Below, piece by piece: positions 28,101 to 36,783 of a stretch of DNA of 64,000 nucleotides. The translations under genes were made by a program, and so were the position numbers. The notes beneath the pieces were generated by a model that saw nothing but the letters and a program-made list of their open reading frames with translations, did no database searches and had not been told where the DNA came from. How positions within the stretch are numbered: the first letter of the stretch is position 1; each line of letters begins with the position of its first letter. Source of the stretch: Sipunculus nudus (lineage: Eukaryota > Annelida > Sipuncula > Golfingiida > Sipunculidae); assembly GCA_026874595.1 (NCBI GenBank), contig CM049306.1, positions 38,022,019-38,086,018 on the forward strand, read 5' to 3'.

Positions 28101-31100
28101 CTTTGTTGACCTTGTTGACCTTTCATCAAATTATGCATGCTTGAGGCGAGAATGCAGGCAGCTTATGGCCAGCCACAGTTGATCCAGGTGTCCAACCCAA
28201 CTCATCTAGTAGTTTTAACCAACAACATAACAATAAACAATAAATTAATAAATTTTTATTTGTTTTTAATAACAAATTAAAGAAAAATAGAAAAGGAATT
28301 TGTTAGTTTATAATAACAGGAAATTAACTTGCAGTTACTGATGATATAAGAATCTTGTATCGATGGGTAGAATGTCACATATTCCAAATAACACCATGCA
28401 GTCACCTATGGCATTTTTCAGTTCAATTTTAATGATAAAGAAGTAAATCATATTATTCATTACTAATCATTAGGGATTATATGAAGGAAAATAATGATAG
28501 ACAAAGATGCAGTTGATAATATTAATCTAGATTCCTACTGTGTCTAGTGTGTACATTGATGTGAAATTAGTCCAAAATGAATTTTTTACAGTTATTTTTT
28601 AATATAAATAAAGGCCATAAAACCAGGTACTTATGATCATTATTTAAATGTGTGAATTTTGTACATTCTGGATTCTCAACATCTTTGTTTGGTGAAAACT
28701 GAATAAATACCAGACATGGTGCAAATACTTTGTAATTGTATTAATATACGAATATGATTATGTACTCCATTATAAAAATTCTTGCATAAAGAATGGGAAT
28801 TCAGGTAAAAATGAAAGTATATGAATACTCGTGCAAATACTTTCAAAATGTATTCATGAATGCATTCATGAATATATTCTGTAATATTATTTTAATAATC
28901 ATATCAGTTATATTTCATTTTGAAAAATCATATGATTCTCTTATTATTTTTAATTAAAATTATATTTGGAACAATATTTGTAATTTTTTTAATAAATAGT
29001 TAAACTCTTATATTATATGTTCTGCTTATAAGTTATATGGCCAAGTCAAAATCTGTGTGACAGTAGTACTCCATTTGTTAATAAAATAAATGAAATCAAT
29101 CCTCTTCCCTGTCTCCAAAGGTACTATCAAAATCATACATAAGCTAAACAACAACAACTCATAATACAGCTTATATTTATTACCACACAAAACCAGCATG
29201 TGCCTCATTTCTAAATAATATTTTTTTATCATATATAACAGCTGAGCGTCGTGACCCATAGGTCCCTTGTTTAAAGTTTTACCTTAAAGGTACAAGAACA
29301 TAAATGACTGCTATCAAAGCATTTTTGTTCACATTATTAAGTTTCCTGAGCACTACAGTAGTACTGTATATTCCTGGCCTGAAACCTTAAATCCAAGAGA
29401 CAACCGTTTGTTGTTCATGCCATACTCTTTTAACAGACAGTGCCATCATGACCTGTAGGTCAAGCAAACGCATTCCAACTCTCATTATATTATCATTATA
29501 CACAATTGCCTATGGAAAAAAAATATTTATGTACATTTTACATAAACGGTACCAAATTTCTTGATGAAAACATTTTTCTATTTATTTTTCCACAAAAAAC
29601 AAGAGTTGGTGTGATTTGTTCAAAAACTATTGGCACATCTATGAGCACTAGATACTATGAGCACTGTCAACTCAACTGTGATTTAACACACAGGGAAATC
29701 CCCTCTGATTGAAAATTCTAGATCTCATCCAGTGTTTAGTATTTCTGACACTATCAACCCCAATTTTTCAGGGAAAAATAAAAATATTATATATTGTTAG
29801 ATTCAAGTCATTTCTAAATTTTGCATGTGATGTCACACTTTGCAAAAGCCAGTCACATCAGGGCCCAGTCACTGTTCTGGATGAAAACCTCAATACACTT
29901 ACCACCATGTGCCATTATGTTTACCTAACCTTAAAATGTAAGGTGCCGACATAGGTTTTGAAAATAACATGTTTAAATTAAAAGTACCAGTCCATAGTAA
30001 AGTTACAATGTCCTAGTTTTACTGGCTGTGAGCATTATATTGCTAATGTGGTTGTTGTCTCTTTCTGTTTACAGTGTTACGAAATAGAATCTCACAATTG
30101 TTCAATGCCTGTGTTCAAGCCAGGAGGTGCAAACCAGACTGCCAACACACATACAAGTCTGTAAGTCATAAATGTCAGTGAACCAGACTGCCTACACAAA
30201 CATAAGTCTGTAAGTCATAAATGTCAGTGAACCAGACTGCCAACACACACATAAGCCTGTAAGTCATAAATGTTAACATGTCAATATATGTCAAGGTCTC
30301 TCTGTGACTGCATATTGATGCGACAGCCTACATTCACCTTTGAGATGATATTGCAATATGCTTCTAAAGCCTTCCAGTCACCCTTAAAGTTGATTTAAGA
30401 ACACATGTATATAAATCTACCAGTACATTGCAATTCACACAAGCCTAGGTCTTGTTATTGTGCAAAGTGAACATGTAAGTGTGTTAGTCAGTTCATGTCA
30501 ATATGATGTGATCAAATGATCTGATCTACAATCAGTCATTTTGTATGTTCGGTTTGAAGTGTTTTAACTTAGTGTTTCCTTAATGGTAGTCAGTTATTGA
30601 ATGTACAATTAAAATGACACCCATTATATATTACAGATGCACCCTTATGTGATAGTTACCAACCTGATCCTGGGAGGGGTGGCTGTTTTCCACCTCGCGT
30701 ACCTTGGCCTTATGTTTGATAGCAGTCCAGAAGAAGAACAGGTAAGATAAGAAGAAATGATAGGAATCTGAAAAAAAGTAAAATTCATAACATTCTTTTT
30801 TGTCATGTAATGTCATGTCATGCCTCTGTCATGCCATGTCAAGAACAAGTAAGACCAGAAATAAAAGGAATCTGAAAACAGTCAAACTTATTTCATATTG
30901 AGATGTCATGTCACGTCATGCCTAGGTCATGTCATGGCAAAAACAGGTAAGACAAGAATTAATAATAGGAATCAGAAAACAGTCAAATATATAACATTCT
31001 GAGATGTCATGTCATGTCAAGAACAGGTAAGACCAGAAATAATAGGAATCTGAAAACAGTCCAACTTATTTCATATTGAGATGTCATGTCGTGTCATGCC

Positions 31101-34100
31101 TCTGTCATGTCATGTCAAGAACAGGTAAGACAAGAAGAAATAATAGAAATCAGAAAACAGTCAAATATATAAAATTCTAAGATGTCATGTCATATCAAGA
31201 ACAGGTAACACAAGGAGAAATAATAGGATTCTGAACACAGTAAAATATATAACATTCTGAGATGTCATGTCATGTCAAGAACAGGTAACACAAGAAGACC
31301 TGATAGGAATCTGAAAACAGTCACAAATACAACATTCTGAGATGTCTTGTCATGCGTCTGTCATGTCATGTCAAGAACAGGTTAGACCAGAAATAATTGG
31401 AATCTGAAAACAGTCAAATATATAACATTTTGAGATGTCATGTCATGTCATGCCTCTGTCAGTGTCATGTCATGTCAAGAACAGGTCAGACCAGAAATAA
31501 TAGGAATCTGAAAAACAGTCAAACTTATTTCATATTGTGATGTCATGTCATGTCATGCCTCTGTCAGTGTCATGTCACGTCAAGAACAGGTAAGACCAGA
31601 AATAAAAGGAATCTGAAAAACAGTCAAACTTATTTCATATTGTAATGTCATGTCATGTCATGGCTCAGTCATGTCATATCAAGAACAGGTAAGACCAGAA
31701 ATAATAGGAATCTGAAAACAGTTAAATATGTAACATTTTGAGATGTCATGTCATGTCATGCCTCTGTCAGTGTCATGTCATGTCAAGAACAGGTAAGACC
31801 AGAAATAATAGGAATCTGAAAAACAGTCAAACTTATTTCATATTGTGATGTCATGTCATGTCATGCCTCTGTCAGTGTCATGTCATGTCAAGAACAGGTA
31901 AGACCAGAAATAATAGGAATCTGAAAAACAGTCAAACTTATTTCATATCGTGATGTCATGTCATGTCATGCCTCTGTCAGTGTCATGTCACGTCAAGAAC
32001 AGGTAAGACCAGAAATAATAGGAATCTGAAAAACAGTCAAACTTATTTCATATTGTGATGTCATGTCATGTCATGCCTCTGTCAGTGTCATGTCATGTCA
32101 AGAACAGGTAAGACCAGAAATAATAGGAATCTGAAAAACAGTCAAACTTATTTCATATTGTGATGTCATGTCATGTTATGCCTCTGTCAGTGTCATGTCA
32201 CGACAAGAACAGGTAAGACCAGAAATAATAGGAATCTGAAAAACAGTCAAACTTATTTCATATTGTAATGTCATGTCATGTCATGGCTCAGTCATGTCAT
32301 ATCAAGAACAGGTATGACCAGTAATAATAGGAATCTGAAAAACAGACCAACTTATTTCATATTGAGATCCCATGTCATGTCATGCCTCTGTCAGTGTCAT
32401 GTCATGTCAAGAACAGGTAAGACAAAAAATAAAAGGAATCTGAAAACAGTCAAATATATAACATTTTGAGATGTCATGTCATGTCATGCCTCTGTCAGTG
32501 TCATGTCATGTCAAGAACAGGTAAGACCAGAAATAATAGGAATCTGAAAACAGTTAAATATATAACATTCAGAGATGTCATGTCATGTCAAGAACAGGTA
32601 ACACAAGGAGAAATAATAGGATTCTGAACACAGTAAAATATATAACATTCTGAGATGTCATGTCATGTCAAGAACAGGTAACACAAGAAGACCTGATAGG
32701 AATCTGAAAACAGTCACAAATACAACATTCTGAGATGTCTTGTCATGCGTCTGTCATGTCATGTCAAGAACAGGTTAGACCAGAAATAATTGGAATCTGA
32801 AAACAGTCAAATATATAACATTTTGAGATGTCATGTCATGTCATGCCTCTGTCAGTGTCATGTCATGTCAAGAACAGGTCAGACCAGAAATAATAGGAAT
32901 CTGAAAAACAGTCAAACTTATTTCATATTGTGATGTCATGTCGTGTCATGCCTCTGTCAGTGTCATGTCACGTCAAGAACAGGTAAGACCAGAAATAAAA
33001 GGAATCTGAAAAACAGTCAAACTTATTTCATATTGTAATGTCATGTCATGTCATGGCTCAGTCATGTCATATCAAGAACAGGTAAGACCAGAAATAATAG
33101 GAATCTGAAAACAGTTAAATATGTAACATTTTGAGATGTCATGTCATGTCATGCCAAGAACAGGTAAGACCAGAAATAACAGGAATCTGAAAAACAGTCA
33201 AACTTATTTCATATTGTGATGTCATGTCATGTCATGCCTCTGTCAGTGTCATGTCATGTCAAGAACAGGTAAGACCAGAAATAATAGGAATCTGAAAAAC
33301 AGTCAAACTTATTTCATATTGTGATGTCATGTCATGTCATGCCTCTGTCAGTGTCATGTCACGTCAAGAACAGGTAAGACCAGAAATAATAGGAATCTGA
33401 AAAACAGTCAAACTTATTTCATATTGTGATGTCATGTCATGTCATGCCTCTGTCAGTGTCATGTCATGTCAAGAACAGGTAAGACCAGAAATAATAGGAA
33501 TCTGAAAAACAGTCAAACTTATTTCATATTGTGATGTCATGTCATGTCATGCCTCTGTCAGTGTCATGTCATGTCAAGAACAGGTAAGACCAGAAATAAT
33601 AGGAATCTGAAAAACAGTCAAACTTATTTCATATTGTGATGTCATGTCATGTCATGCCTCTGTCAGTGTCATGTCACGACAAGAACAGGTAAGACCAGAA
33701 ATAATAGGAATCTGAAAAACAGTCAAACTTATTTCATATTGTTATGTCATGTCATGTCATGGCTCAGTCATGTCATATCAAGAACAGGTATGACCAGTAA
33801 TAATAGGAATCTGAAAAACAGACAAACTTATTTCATATTGAGATCCCATGTCATGTCATGCCTCTGTCAGTGTCATGTCATGTCAAGAACAGGTAAGACC
33901 AAAAATAAAAGGAATCTGAAAACAGTCAAATATATAACATTTTGAGATGTCATGTCATGTCATGCCTCTGTCAGTGTCATGTCATGTCAAGAACAGGTAA
34001 GACCAGAAATAATAGGAATCTGAAAACAGTTAAATATATAACATTCAGAGATGTCATGTCATGTCATGCCTCTGTCATGTCATGTTTAGAACAGGTAAGA

Positions 34101-35982
34101 CCAGAAATAATAAGAATCTGAAACAGTCAAACTAATTCCATATTGAGATGTTATGTCATGTCATGCCTCTCTCATGTCATGTCAAGAACAGGTAAGACAA
34201 AAAGAAATAAGAGGTACCTGAAAACAGATCTGTGGACAGGGATTTTTGTGGACTAGGACACCTTAAGGACTAGGTTTTTGGGGCCTGGACAGTGGAGGGG
34301 TAAAACGCTGGGCTCTCTCCTCTGGCAACCTGGGTTTGATCCCCCGCTTAGCCATGAGAGTGGGTTGGAGTGGCCTGTCCAAGGACAATGCTTTTATCCA
34401 GGTTCTCTGGTTTTCTCATCTCCAGATATTATCAAATGCCATCACTTTAGCCATGGAGAGTGCATTGATTAGTTGTAAGAACTATTTGTATGATCCATGT
34501 AAAATAAATATGTTTATAATTAGATGATGAATCTATCATGAATCCATATTATTAAACCCTGTTTATGGAACCCTATAATGCTGACCTGGTCAGTATGTGC
34601 TTCCATGTAAAAAGGCCAGTCCGAAATGTCTTAGTCAGGAATGTCCTAGTCTGGAATGTCCTTGTGCTACAAGTCCCTGTCTAAATGTCCTACATTCATC
34701 ATACGTGTAATATGTAAATGTCTCAAGGCTTTATCCCTGTAAGTTGTGAAGCTGCTCCCAGCTGGTATTTGACCTCGCAGAAGTCTTTTTTTCAATACAT
34801 AAGTAGATACATCAATACTACATCAACATTGTGACCTGCTTTGAGTTTCACCATGCAGAAGTTTCTTTTCCATACTTAAGTAAAGAACATATATTACAGT
34901 ACATTTTGTGCAATTCAAAATGCATTTATTGTACTGAATGCATACAGCAGTTTGCAGTAATATCAGTAACCATTTGAAATTCATGGAGTTTTGTAGGATA
35001 TATCATGTTAACAATGTGCTGCCATCTGGGAGTCAGGTGGCAAACAAAACTATCACCATGAGATGATTTTTAGATTGATCCACATGATTATGTCGAGATA
35101 TTCATATTTTCATGTGTGTTTTATTTTTTCCATGTAATAAACTATAAATAAGTTATTTATATATCTTTTTGAATGTTAATTGATTTCCACTTTAAGCATA
35201 TTTCAGATATGCCAGCCAGCCAGCCAAGGACTTTAACCCTTTCGGTAGCTATTTCTTAGGCTGCTTTTCCACTTGTCTAAATGGATACAGACATGGATAC
35301 AGGTGTAACTAAATTATGATAAAATATACTGAGTATTTATGTGTTCATGCAAGGATGCAGTGCCATAAACGGTGCTGTATACGGTGATTTCAGAACTCTT
35401 CTATACAGTTCCCTATCATGCGACATGTATCGCTCTGTCCAGGGTTTTCCCAATAGGAAATGATTTTTCTTTAAAGCCCCCACCCATGTGCCAACAGACT
35501 CCAGCTCTCAAGTATATCTAAATTATTATATTACTATATAAATCAGCTGCCCAAGCTCCTTTTCCATATGACTACATATCCATATCTATATGGTAATTCA
35601 CTGTGGAGAACAGAGAGGTCTGTTATATTCATTCTATACAGTTGCCCATATATATGTATAAGTTTCATAAATAAATATATAAAAAAGTGCAGATCCTCTA
35701 AATAGAAATACATGTCCATACCTGTATTTGAGTCTGTATCCATAATAATGCCTGGACCTAATGAGTGGAAACTAAGCTTGAAGAGGCTACATTTGATACA
35801 GCCACATAACATTTCTGTCAGTCAGGTGGTACATTTCCTGAAATTGCTGTTGTAAGTTTGTTATTTTGTCTGTTTTTTTACAGGGTTACACGATGTCTCA
35901 TACCTTGAGCAAGTGGTCAGAACTGAGCTATGCAAGCCACTGGGTCGTGTTAGCCACCTACATATTTTACCTGCTGTCATAG
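10113..35982 (+). CDS. PORCN: Porcupine, Wnt protein O-acyltransferase (gene span of the ten firm exons)
   Basis: Joined exons: 10113-10156, 11292-11479, 11857-11963, 12619-12744, 15770-15870, 22686-22762, 24248-24311, 30075-30160, 30637-30741 and 35884-35982. All borders are GT-AG, phases match throughout, and the product is 331 residues plus TAG. Motifs follow PORCN order: [81 protein letters not shown] and a C-terminal [12 protein letters not shown]. The family transfers monounsaturated palmitoleate to a conserved Wnt serine in the ER membrane, which is needed for Wnt secretion and Frizzled binding. The MBOAT histidine is present. The N-terminus is missing or only partly seen (see 2512). 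Residue W-H replaces the usual W-N (see findings). Confidence 0.96.
10766..11045 (-). mobile_element. MITE, same family, one end degraded
   Basis: Starts with GGTATGGTTCTCAGGCACC at about 10767-10786. It runs through 'tttttgataagatttcc', 'ccctgatcatatgacac' and 'acctacaaaaaaaggt' in the same order as the copy at 22929. The expected right TIR is not recognisable past about 11040. It lies in the intron between the first two firm Porcupine exons. Confidence 0.65.
11292..11479 (+). CDS. PORCN: Porcupine exon: [12 protein letters not shown] to HQKERKL
   Basis: 188 nt with acceptor tttcAG at 11290-11291 and donor GTAAGA at 11480. It encodes [38 protein letters not shown] and [10 protein letters not shown]. 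These match the most conserved early part of PORCN (GAQMIVAMKAVSLGFDLD and FGPWISF in human, from memory). It contributes membrane segments of the MBOAT core. Confidence 0.97.
11857..11963 (+). CDS. PORCN: Porcupine exon: hydrophobic STCLVHW segment
   Basis: 107 nt with acceptor tttcAG and donor GTAAGT at 11964. It encodes [20 protein letters not shown] followed by [15 protein letters not shown], a membrane segment equivalent to the PORCN [20 protein letters not shown] region. It ends two bases into an Ile codon that is completed in the next exon. Confidence 0.93.
12619..12744 (+). CDS. PORCN: Porcupine exon: [20 protein letters not shown]
   Basis: 126 nt between acceptor cttacAG and donor GTGAGT. 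The peptide [20 protein letters not shown] and [12 protein letters not shown] aligns with PORCN [20 protein letters not shown] and LSEATATLAGAGF. It ends inside the Trp codon of WDLSVS. A Helentron-like element begins only about 70 bp downstream in the intron. Confidence 0.97.
12819..15423 (+). mobile_element. Helentron/HINE-like element, AGCTCAG family, full-length copy (2.6 kb)
   Basis: A 5' hairpin at 12819-12847 (arms AGCTCAGCTGACT and AGTCATCTGAGCT, loop ATA, one mismatch) is followed by a (GTCC)n tract at about 12867-12903. The 3' end has AGCTGAGC (inverse of the 5' start), a GACC-CATA-GGTC hairpin and the terminus CCCTTGTT. The body holds two diverged copies of a 680-bp module starting near 12915 and 13590. 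A nearly identical copy lies inverted at 59223-61851. Only short open frames; no replication protein seen. Confidence 0.82.
15770..15870 (+). CDS. PORCN: Porcupine exon: [20 protein letters not shown]
   Basis: 101 nt with acceptor ctgcttgtAG and donor GTCAGT. The peptide (W)[19 protein letters not shown] then [14 protein letters not shown] corresponds to PORCN [20 protein letters not shown] and VTSWNLPMSYWLNN. This block contains the position of the MBOAT-conserved Asn (N306 in mammalian numbering). Here that codon (15840-15842) is CAC, His, while an Asn lies two residues earlier. Confidence 0.97.
15911..16696 (+). mobile_element. AGCTCAG-family element, short variant (0.8 kb)
   Basis: 5' hairpin 'ctcagctgactgtaagtc...gagct' from 15911, a 'gcccgtccggtcgtcc' tract, then a body built from three repeats of a 'gaaacttgaaattaggtc' module. 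The 3' end is CAGCTGAGC, the near palindrome GACCCATGGGTC (16680-16691) and CACTTGG. It starts 40 bp after a Porcupine exon. Confidence 0.75.
17304..19363 (+). mobile_element. Helentron/HINE-like element, GCCCC family, copy 2 with expanded core
   Basis: Same ends as the copy at 504-1837: 5' hairpin 17309-17337, inverted end GGCGGGGGCAT at 19330-19340 (a perfect 11-bp match to the 5' start), 3' hairpin GTGTCG-TTC-CGACAC at 19343-19357 and terminus CTAG at 19360-19363. It is longer because a 180-bp module is present five times. The second hairpin ('gccctcagctcataggctcatgggc') with its GTCC tract sits near 18297. Confidence 0.8.
17391..18290 (+). repeat. Five tandem 180-bp modules inside the GCCCC element
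   Basis: Modules begin with GACTTTTTTTCGC (or a close variant) at 17391, 17571, 17751, 17931 and 18111, an exact 180-bp period. Each contains 'accagttacagatcgagttcg' and 'aaatttcatgaaaaatag'. The sister copy at 504-1837 has a single module here. The repeated-peptide open frame at 17628-17966 is a by-product. Confidence 0.93.
19805..21995 (+). mobile_element. AGCTCAG-family element, copy with two 3' termini
   Basis: 5' hairpin (agttcagctgact/agtcatctgagct) from 19805 and GTCC tract near 19850-19872. A first 3'-like terminus (GACCCATGGGTCC then TTTGTT) is at about 21424-21441 and a second (CAGCTGAGC...CATAGGTCCCTTGTT) ends at 21995. The segment between matches the 3' part of other copies. This suggests read-through of one terminus or a nested partial insertion. 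An internal C-run lies at 20648-20659. Confidence 0.72.
21996..22685 (+). other. Porcupine intron remainder, no feature seen
   Basis: AT-rich intronic sequence ending in the pyrimidine tract and CTGTTTCAG acceptor of the next exon. No repeat borders or open frames of interest. Confidence 0.6.
22686..22762 (+). CDS. PORCN: Porcupine exon with catalytic histidine: SSILH
   Basis: 77 nt with acceptor tttcAG and donor GTGAGT. The peptide (Y)[20 protein letters not shown] then SSILH matches PORCN [26 protein letters not shown]. The final codon CAT (22760-22762) is the invariant MBOAT histidine, placed at the last codon before the intron. The following Gly is the first codon of the next exon. Confidence 0.98.
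22929..23230 (-). mobile_element. MITE, GGTATGGTTCTCAGGCA family, near-complete copy
   Basis: Left end AAAAGGTATGGTTGGCAGGCA near 22926-22947 and right end GGTGCCTGAGAACCATACC near 23201-23220 are inverted. The interior shares 'ccctgatcatatgacat' and 'ttttcatctt' with the copies at 472 and 10766. About 300 bp and non-coding; the C-rich run at 22966-22987 lies just inside the left end. Confidence 0.78.
23235..24247 (+). other. Porcupine intron, no feature seen
   Basis: AT-rich intronic sequence with no open frame resembling a known protein and no bordered repeat. It ends in the TTTTACTTTCAG acceptor. Confidence 0.6.
24248..24311 (+). CDS. PORCN: Porcupine exon: [21 protein letters not shown]
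   Basis: 64 nt with acceptor ctttcAG and donor GTAAGT. The peptide [20 protein letters not shown] matches PORCN [20 protein letters not shown] directly after the catalytic His. It is a membrane helix and ends one base into the following Val codon. Confidence 0.97.
24476..29271 (+). mobile_element. AGCTCAG-family composite: two joined bodies (4.8 kb)
   Basis: Starts with the 5' hairpin at 24476 and GTCC tract (24526-24562) and ends in the 3' hairpin and CCCTTGTT at 29271. A second body begins without a 5' hairpin near 26766 ('gacctaggaatccaaaattcggc'). From there to the end it parallels the full-length copy at 12819-15423. The first body is cut off near 26765 without a 3' terminus. This fits one insertion inside another, or recombination between two copies. 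It fills most of the 5.8-kb Porcupine intron. Confidence 0.75.
29275..30074 (+). other. Porcupine intron remainder, no feature seen
   Basis: Intronic DNA between the composite repeat and the acceptor tctgtttacAG. Short open frames (29506-29712, 29709-29954) show no recognisable protein and no support as exons. Confidence 0.55.
30075..30160 (+). CDS. PORCN: Porcupine exon: [20 protein letters not shown]
   Basis: 86 nt with acceptor tttacAG and donor GTAAGT at 30161. The peptide [20 protein letters not shown] then DCQHTYKS corresponds to PORCN [27 protein letters not shown], the cytoplasmic Cys-containing loop. The last 29 bases of the exon and its donor are repeated twice more in the intron. 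Confidence 0.96.
30132..30276 (+). repeat. Triplicated exon end with 5' splice site
   Basis: Three copies of a 49-bp unit start at 30132, 30181 and 30230. Each begins AACCAGACTGCC and carries the donor core CTGTAAGTCATAAATGT. The first copy straddles the authentic exon/intron border at 30160/30161. The others give extra GTAAGT sites at about 30210 and 30259. Reading past the first donor meets an in-frame TGA at 30179-30181. Confidence 0.93.
30637..30741 (+). CDS. PORCN: Porcupine exon: [10 protein letters not shown] to PEEEQ
   Basis: 105 nt with acceptor attacAG and donor CAG|GTAAGA. The peptide [20 protein letters not shown] then [15 protein letters not shown] matches PORCN [34 protein letters not shown]. 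It is a membrane helix plus an acidic loop. The exon end and donor seed the long intronic array that follows. Confidence 0.97.
30735..34205 (+). repeat. Intronic tandem array, about 35 units, each with a 5' splice-site copy
   Basis: The unit is mostly 105 bp (for example starts at 31891, 31996, 32101, 32206), with shorter 80-100 bp versions at the edges. Each has the order AGAACAGGTAAGACCAGAAA, 'aggaatctgaaaa', 'acttatttcatattg', then GTCATG repeats and 'gcctctgtcagtgtcatg'. The first unit is the real exon end and donor (30735-30750). About 25 units keep CAGGTAAG; others read GGTAAC, GGTCAG, GGTTAG or GGTATG. A block starting at 31199 is repeated almost unchanged from 32591 (shift 1392 bp), a higher-order duplication. 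Confidence 0.95.
34279..34510 (+). mobile_element. tRNA-derived SINE copy
   Basis: The head has an A-box-like GGACAGTGGAGGGGTAAAAC and a B-box-like GGTTTGATCCC (34333-34343), with spacing like a Pol III promoter. The body ('gagagtgggttgga', 'ggttctctggttttct') matches the inverted copy near 57345-57508. No cloverleaf can be folded fully, so this is not called as a tRNA gene. Confidence 0.7.
34511..35883 (+). other. Porcupine last intron remainder, no feature seen
   Basis: AT-rich intronic DNA with no clear exon or bordered repeat. It ends in gtctgtttttttacAG. Confidence 0.55.
35884..35982 (+). CDS. PORCN: Porcupine terminal exon: [13 protein letters not shown], stop TAG
   Basis: The peptide [20 protein letters not shown] then [12 protein letters not shown] matches the PORCN C-terminus ([33 protein letters not shown]). 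The stop TAG is at 35980-35982. The reading frame joins the previous exon at a codon boundary (Gln then Gly), as in mammalian PORCN (EEQ-GYGM). Confidence 0.98.
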   Translation, partial: GYTMSHTLSKWSELSYASHWVVLATYIFYLLS

Positions 35983-36118
35983 CAATGCCAGAATCGGCCT
36001 CCACCAGATTGTTCAACGAAGCTGTTATACTGATATGTCATCTTCCATTGTGGCTTGTTACCATGACACAGTACTTTCAATTATATCAGTAAATGTATAG
36101 TGAAATTCCTAATACAAT

Positions 36119-36692
36119 GCAGGGCTTGACATTAATGTATAACCACTTGCTATAAGCAAGTAAAAATTCCAGAAAATGGTGGTAGGGCAACCAAAAACCA
36201 GCTCCTTGCCAGACTGGGCAAGTCAGTCCAACATAAACCTGTGTTCTAAAGCCTGAATCTTAATAAATCTTCAGTTAGTCATATTATTTCTTGGTTGAAT
36301 AAATCATATTAAAATACCTCTTTATCTTAAAAGATTTGTACTTTGATCTGAAAAAATATGTAAGAGAAATATTTTCAACAAACAAATATGTGAACATGTT
36401 TATTGTAATACAAGAATTAAATGGCAATGAAGAGTATTCCCTCTGTGGTATGCATTATCACCTTTAATTCTGCATGGTGAATTTAGAAAAAAAGTCAAAG
36501 ATTTTTTCAAATTTATATTTCCATTTATGGCCACACGATAAAAAGGGATCTACAGTAATATGCAATCAAACATACCACACATTCATGTGGAACACCCTTT
36601 GAGTTCATGGCTGCGATAACTGACTTACAAAGGCAGGACATGAAGAAATTCATGTAGGGCAAGTACTTTCATAAGTTAATGTCAAGCCCTGC
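36119..36692. mobile_element. MITE with 17-bp perfect TIRs in the Porcupine 3' flank
   Basis: GCAGGGCTTGACATTAA (36119-36135) and its exact inverse TTAATGTCAAGCCCTGC (36676-36692) bound 574 bp. AAT flanks both sides, a possible 3-bp target duplication. The element is non-coding. It begins 137 bp after the Porcupine stop and contains + strand AATAAA hexamers at 36262 and 36298. A half copy is at 2059-2286. Confidence 0.88.
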
Positions 36693-36777
36693 AATGTATA
36701 ACAAAAATTATGTTTATTGCACTGATTTTGTGCATCATTACTGTTTATAATGTTGTCTTAAGGCTAATAGTAATAAT

Positions 36778-36783
36778 AATAAA
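36778..36783 (+). terminator. Candidate poly(A) signal AATAAA for Porcupine
   Basis: One of several AATAAA hexamers after the stop codon (others at 36262 and 36298 inside the MITE, 38969 and 40733). Which is used cannot be told from sequence. Confidence 0.3.

Noticed and set aside
31860-33945. Open frames reading MSCLCQCHV...[12 protein letters not shown]
   Set aside because: They are translations of the tandem unit (105 bp is a multiple of 3) and have no independent support as coding sequence.
30735-34205. CRISPR-like regular array
   Set aside because: The whole 105-bp unit is conserved with no variable spacers, and it lies in an intron of an animal gene. It is a tandem duplication.
34279-34370. 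tRNA gene
   Set aside because: A-box and B-box-like elements are present, but no cloverleaf or anticodon arm can be formed and the body matches another copy at 57340. Called as a SINE.
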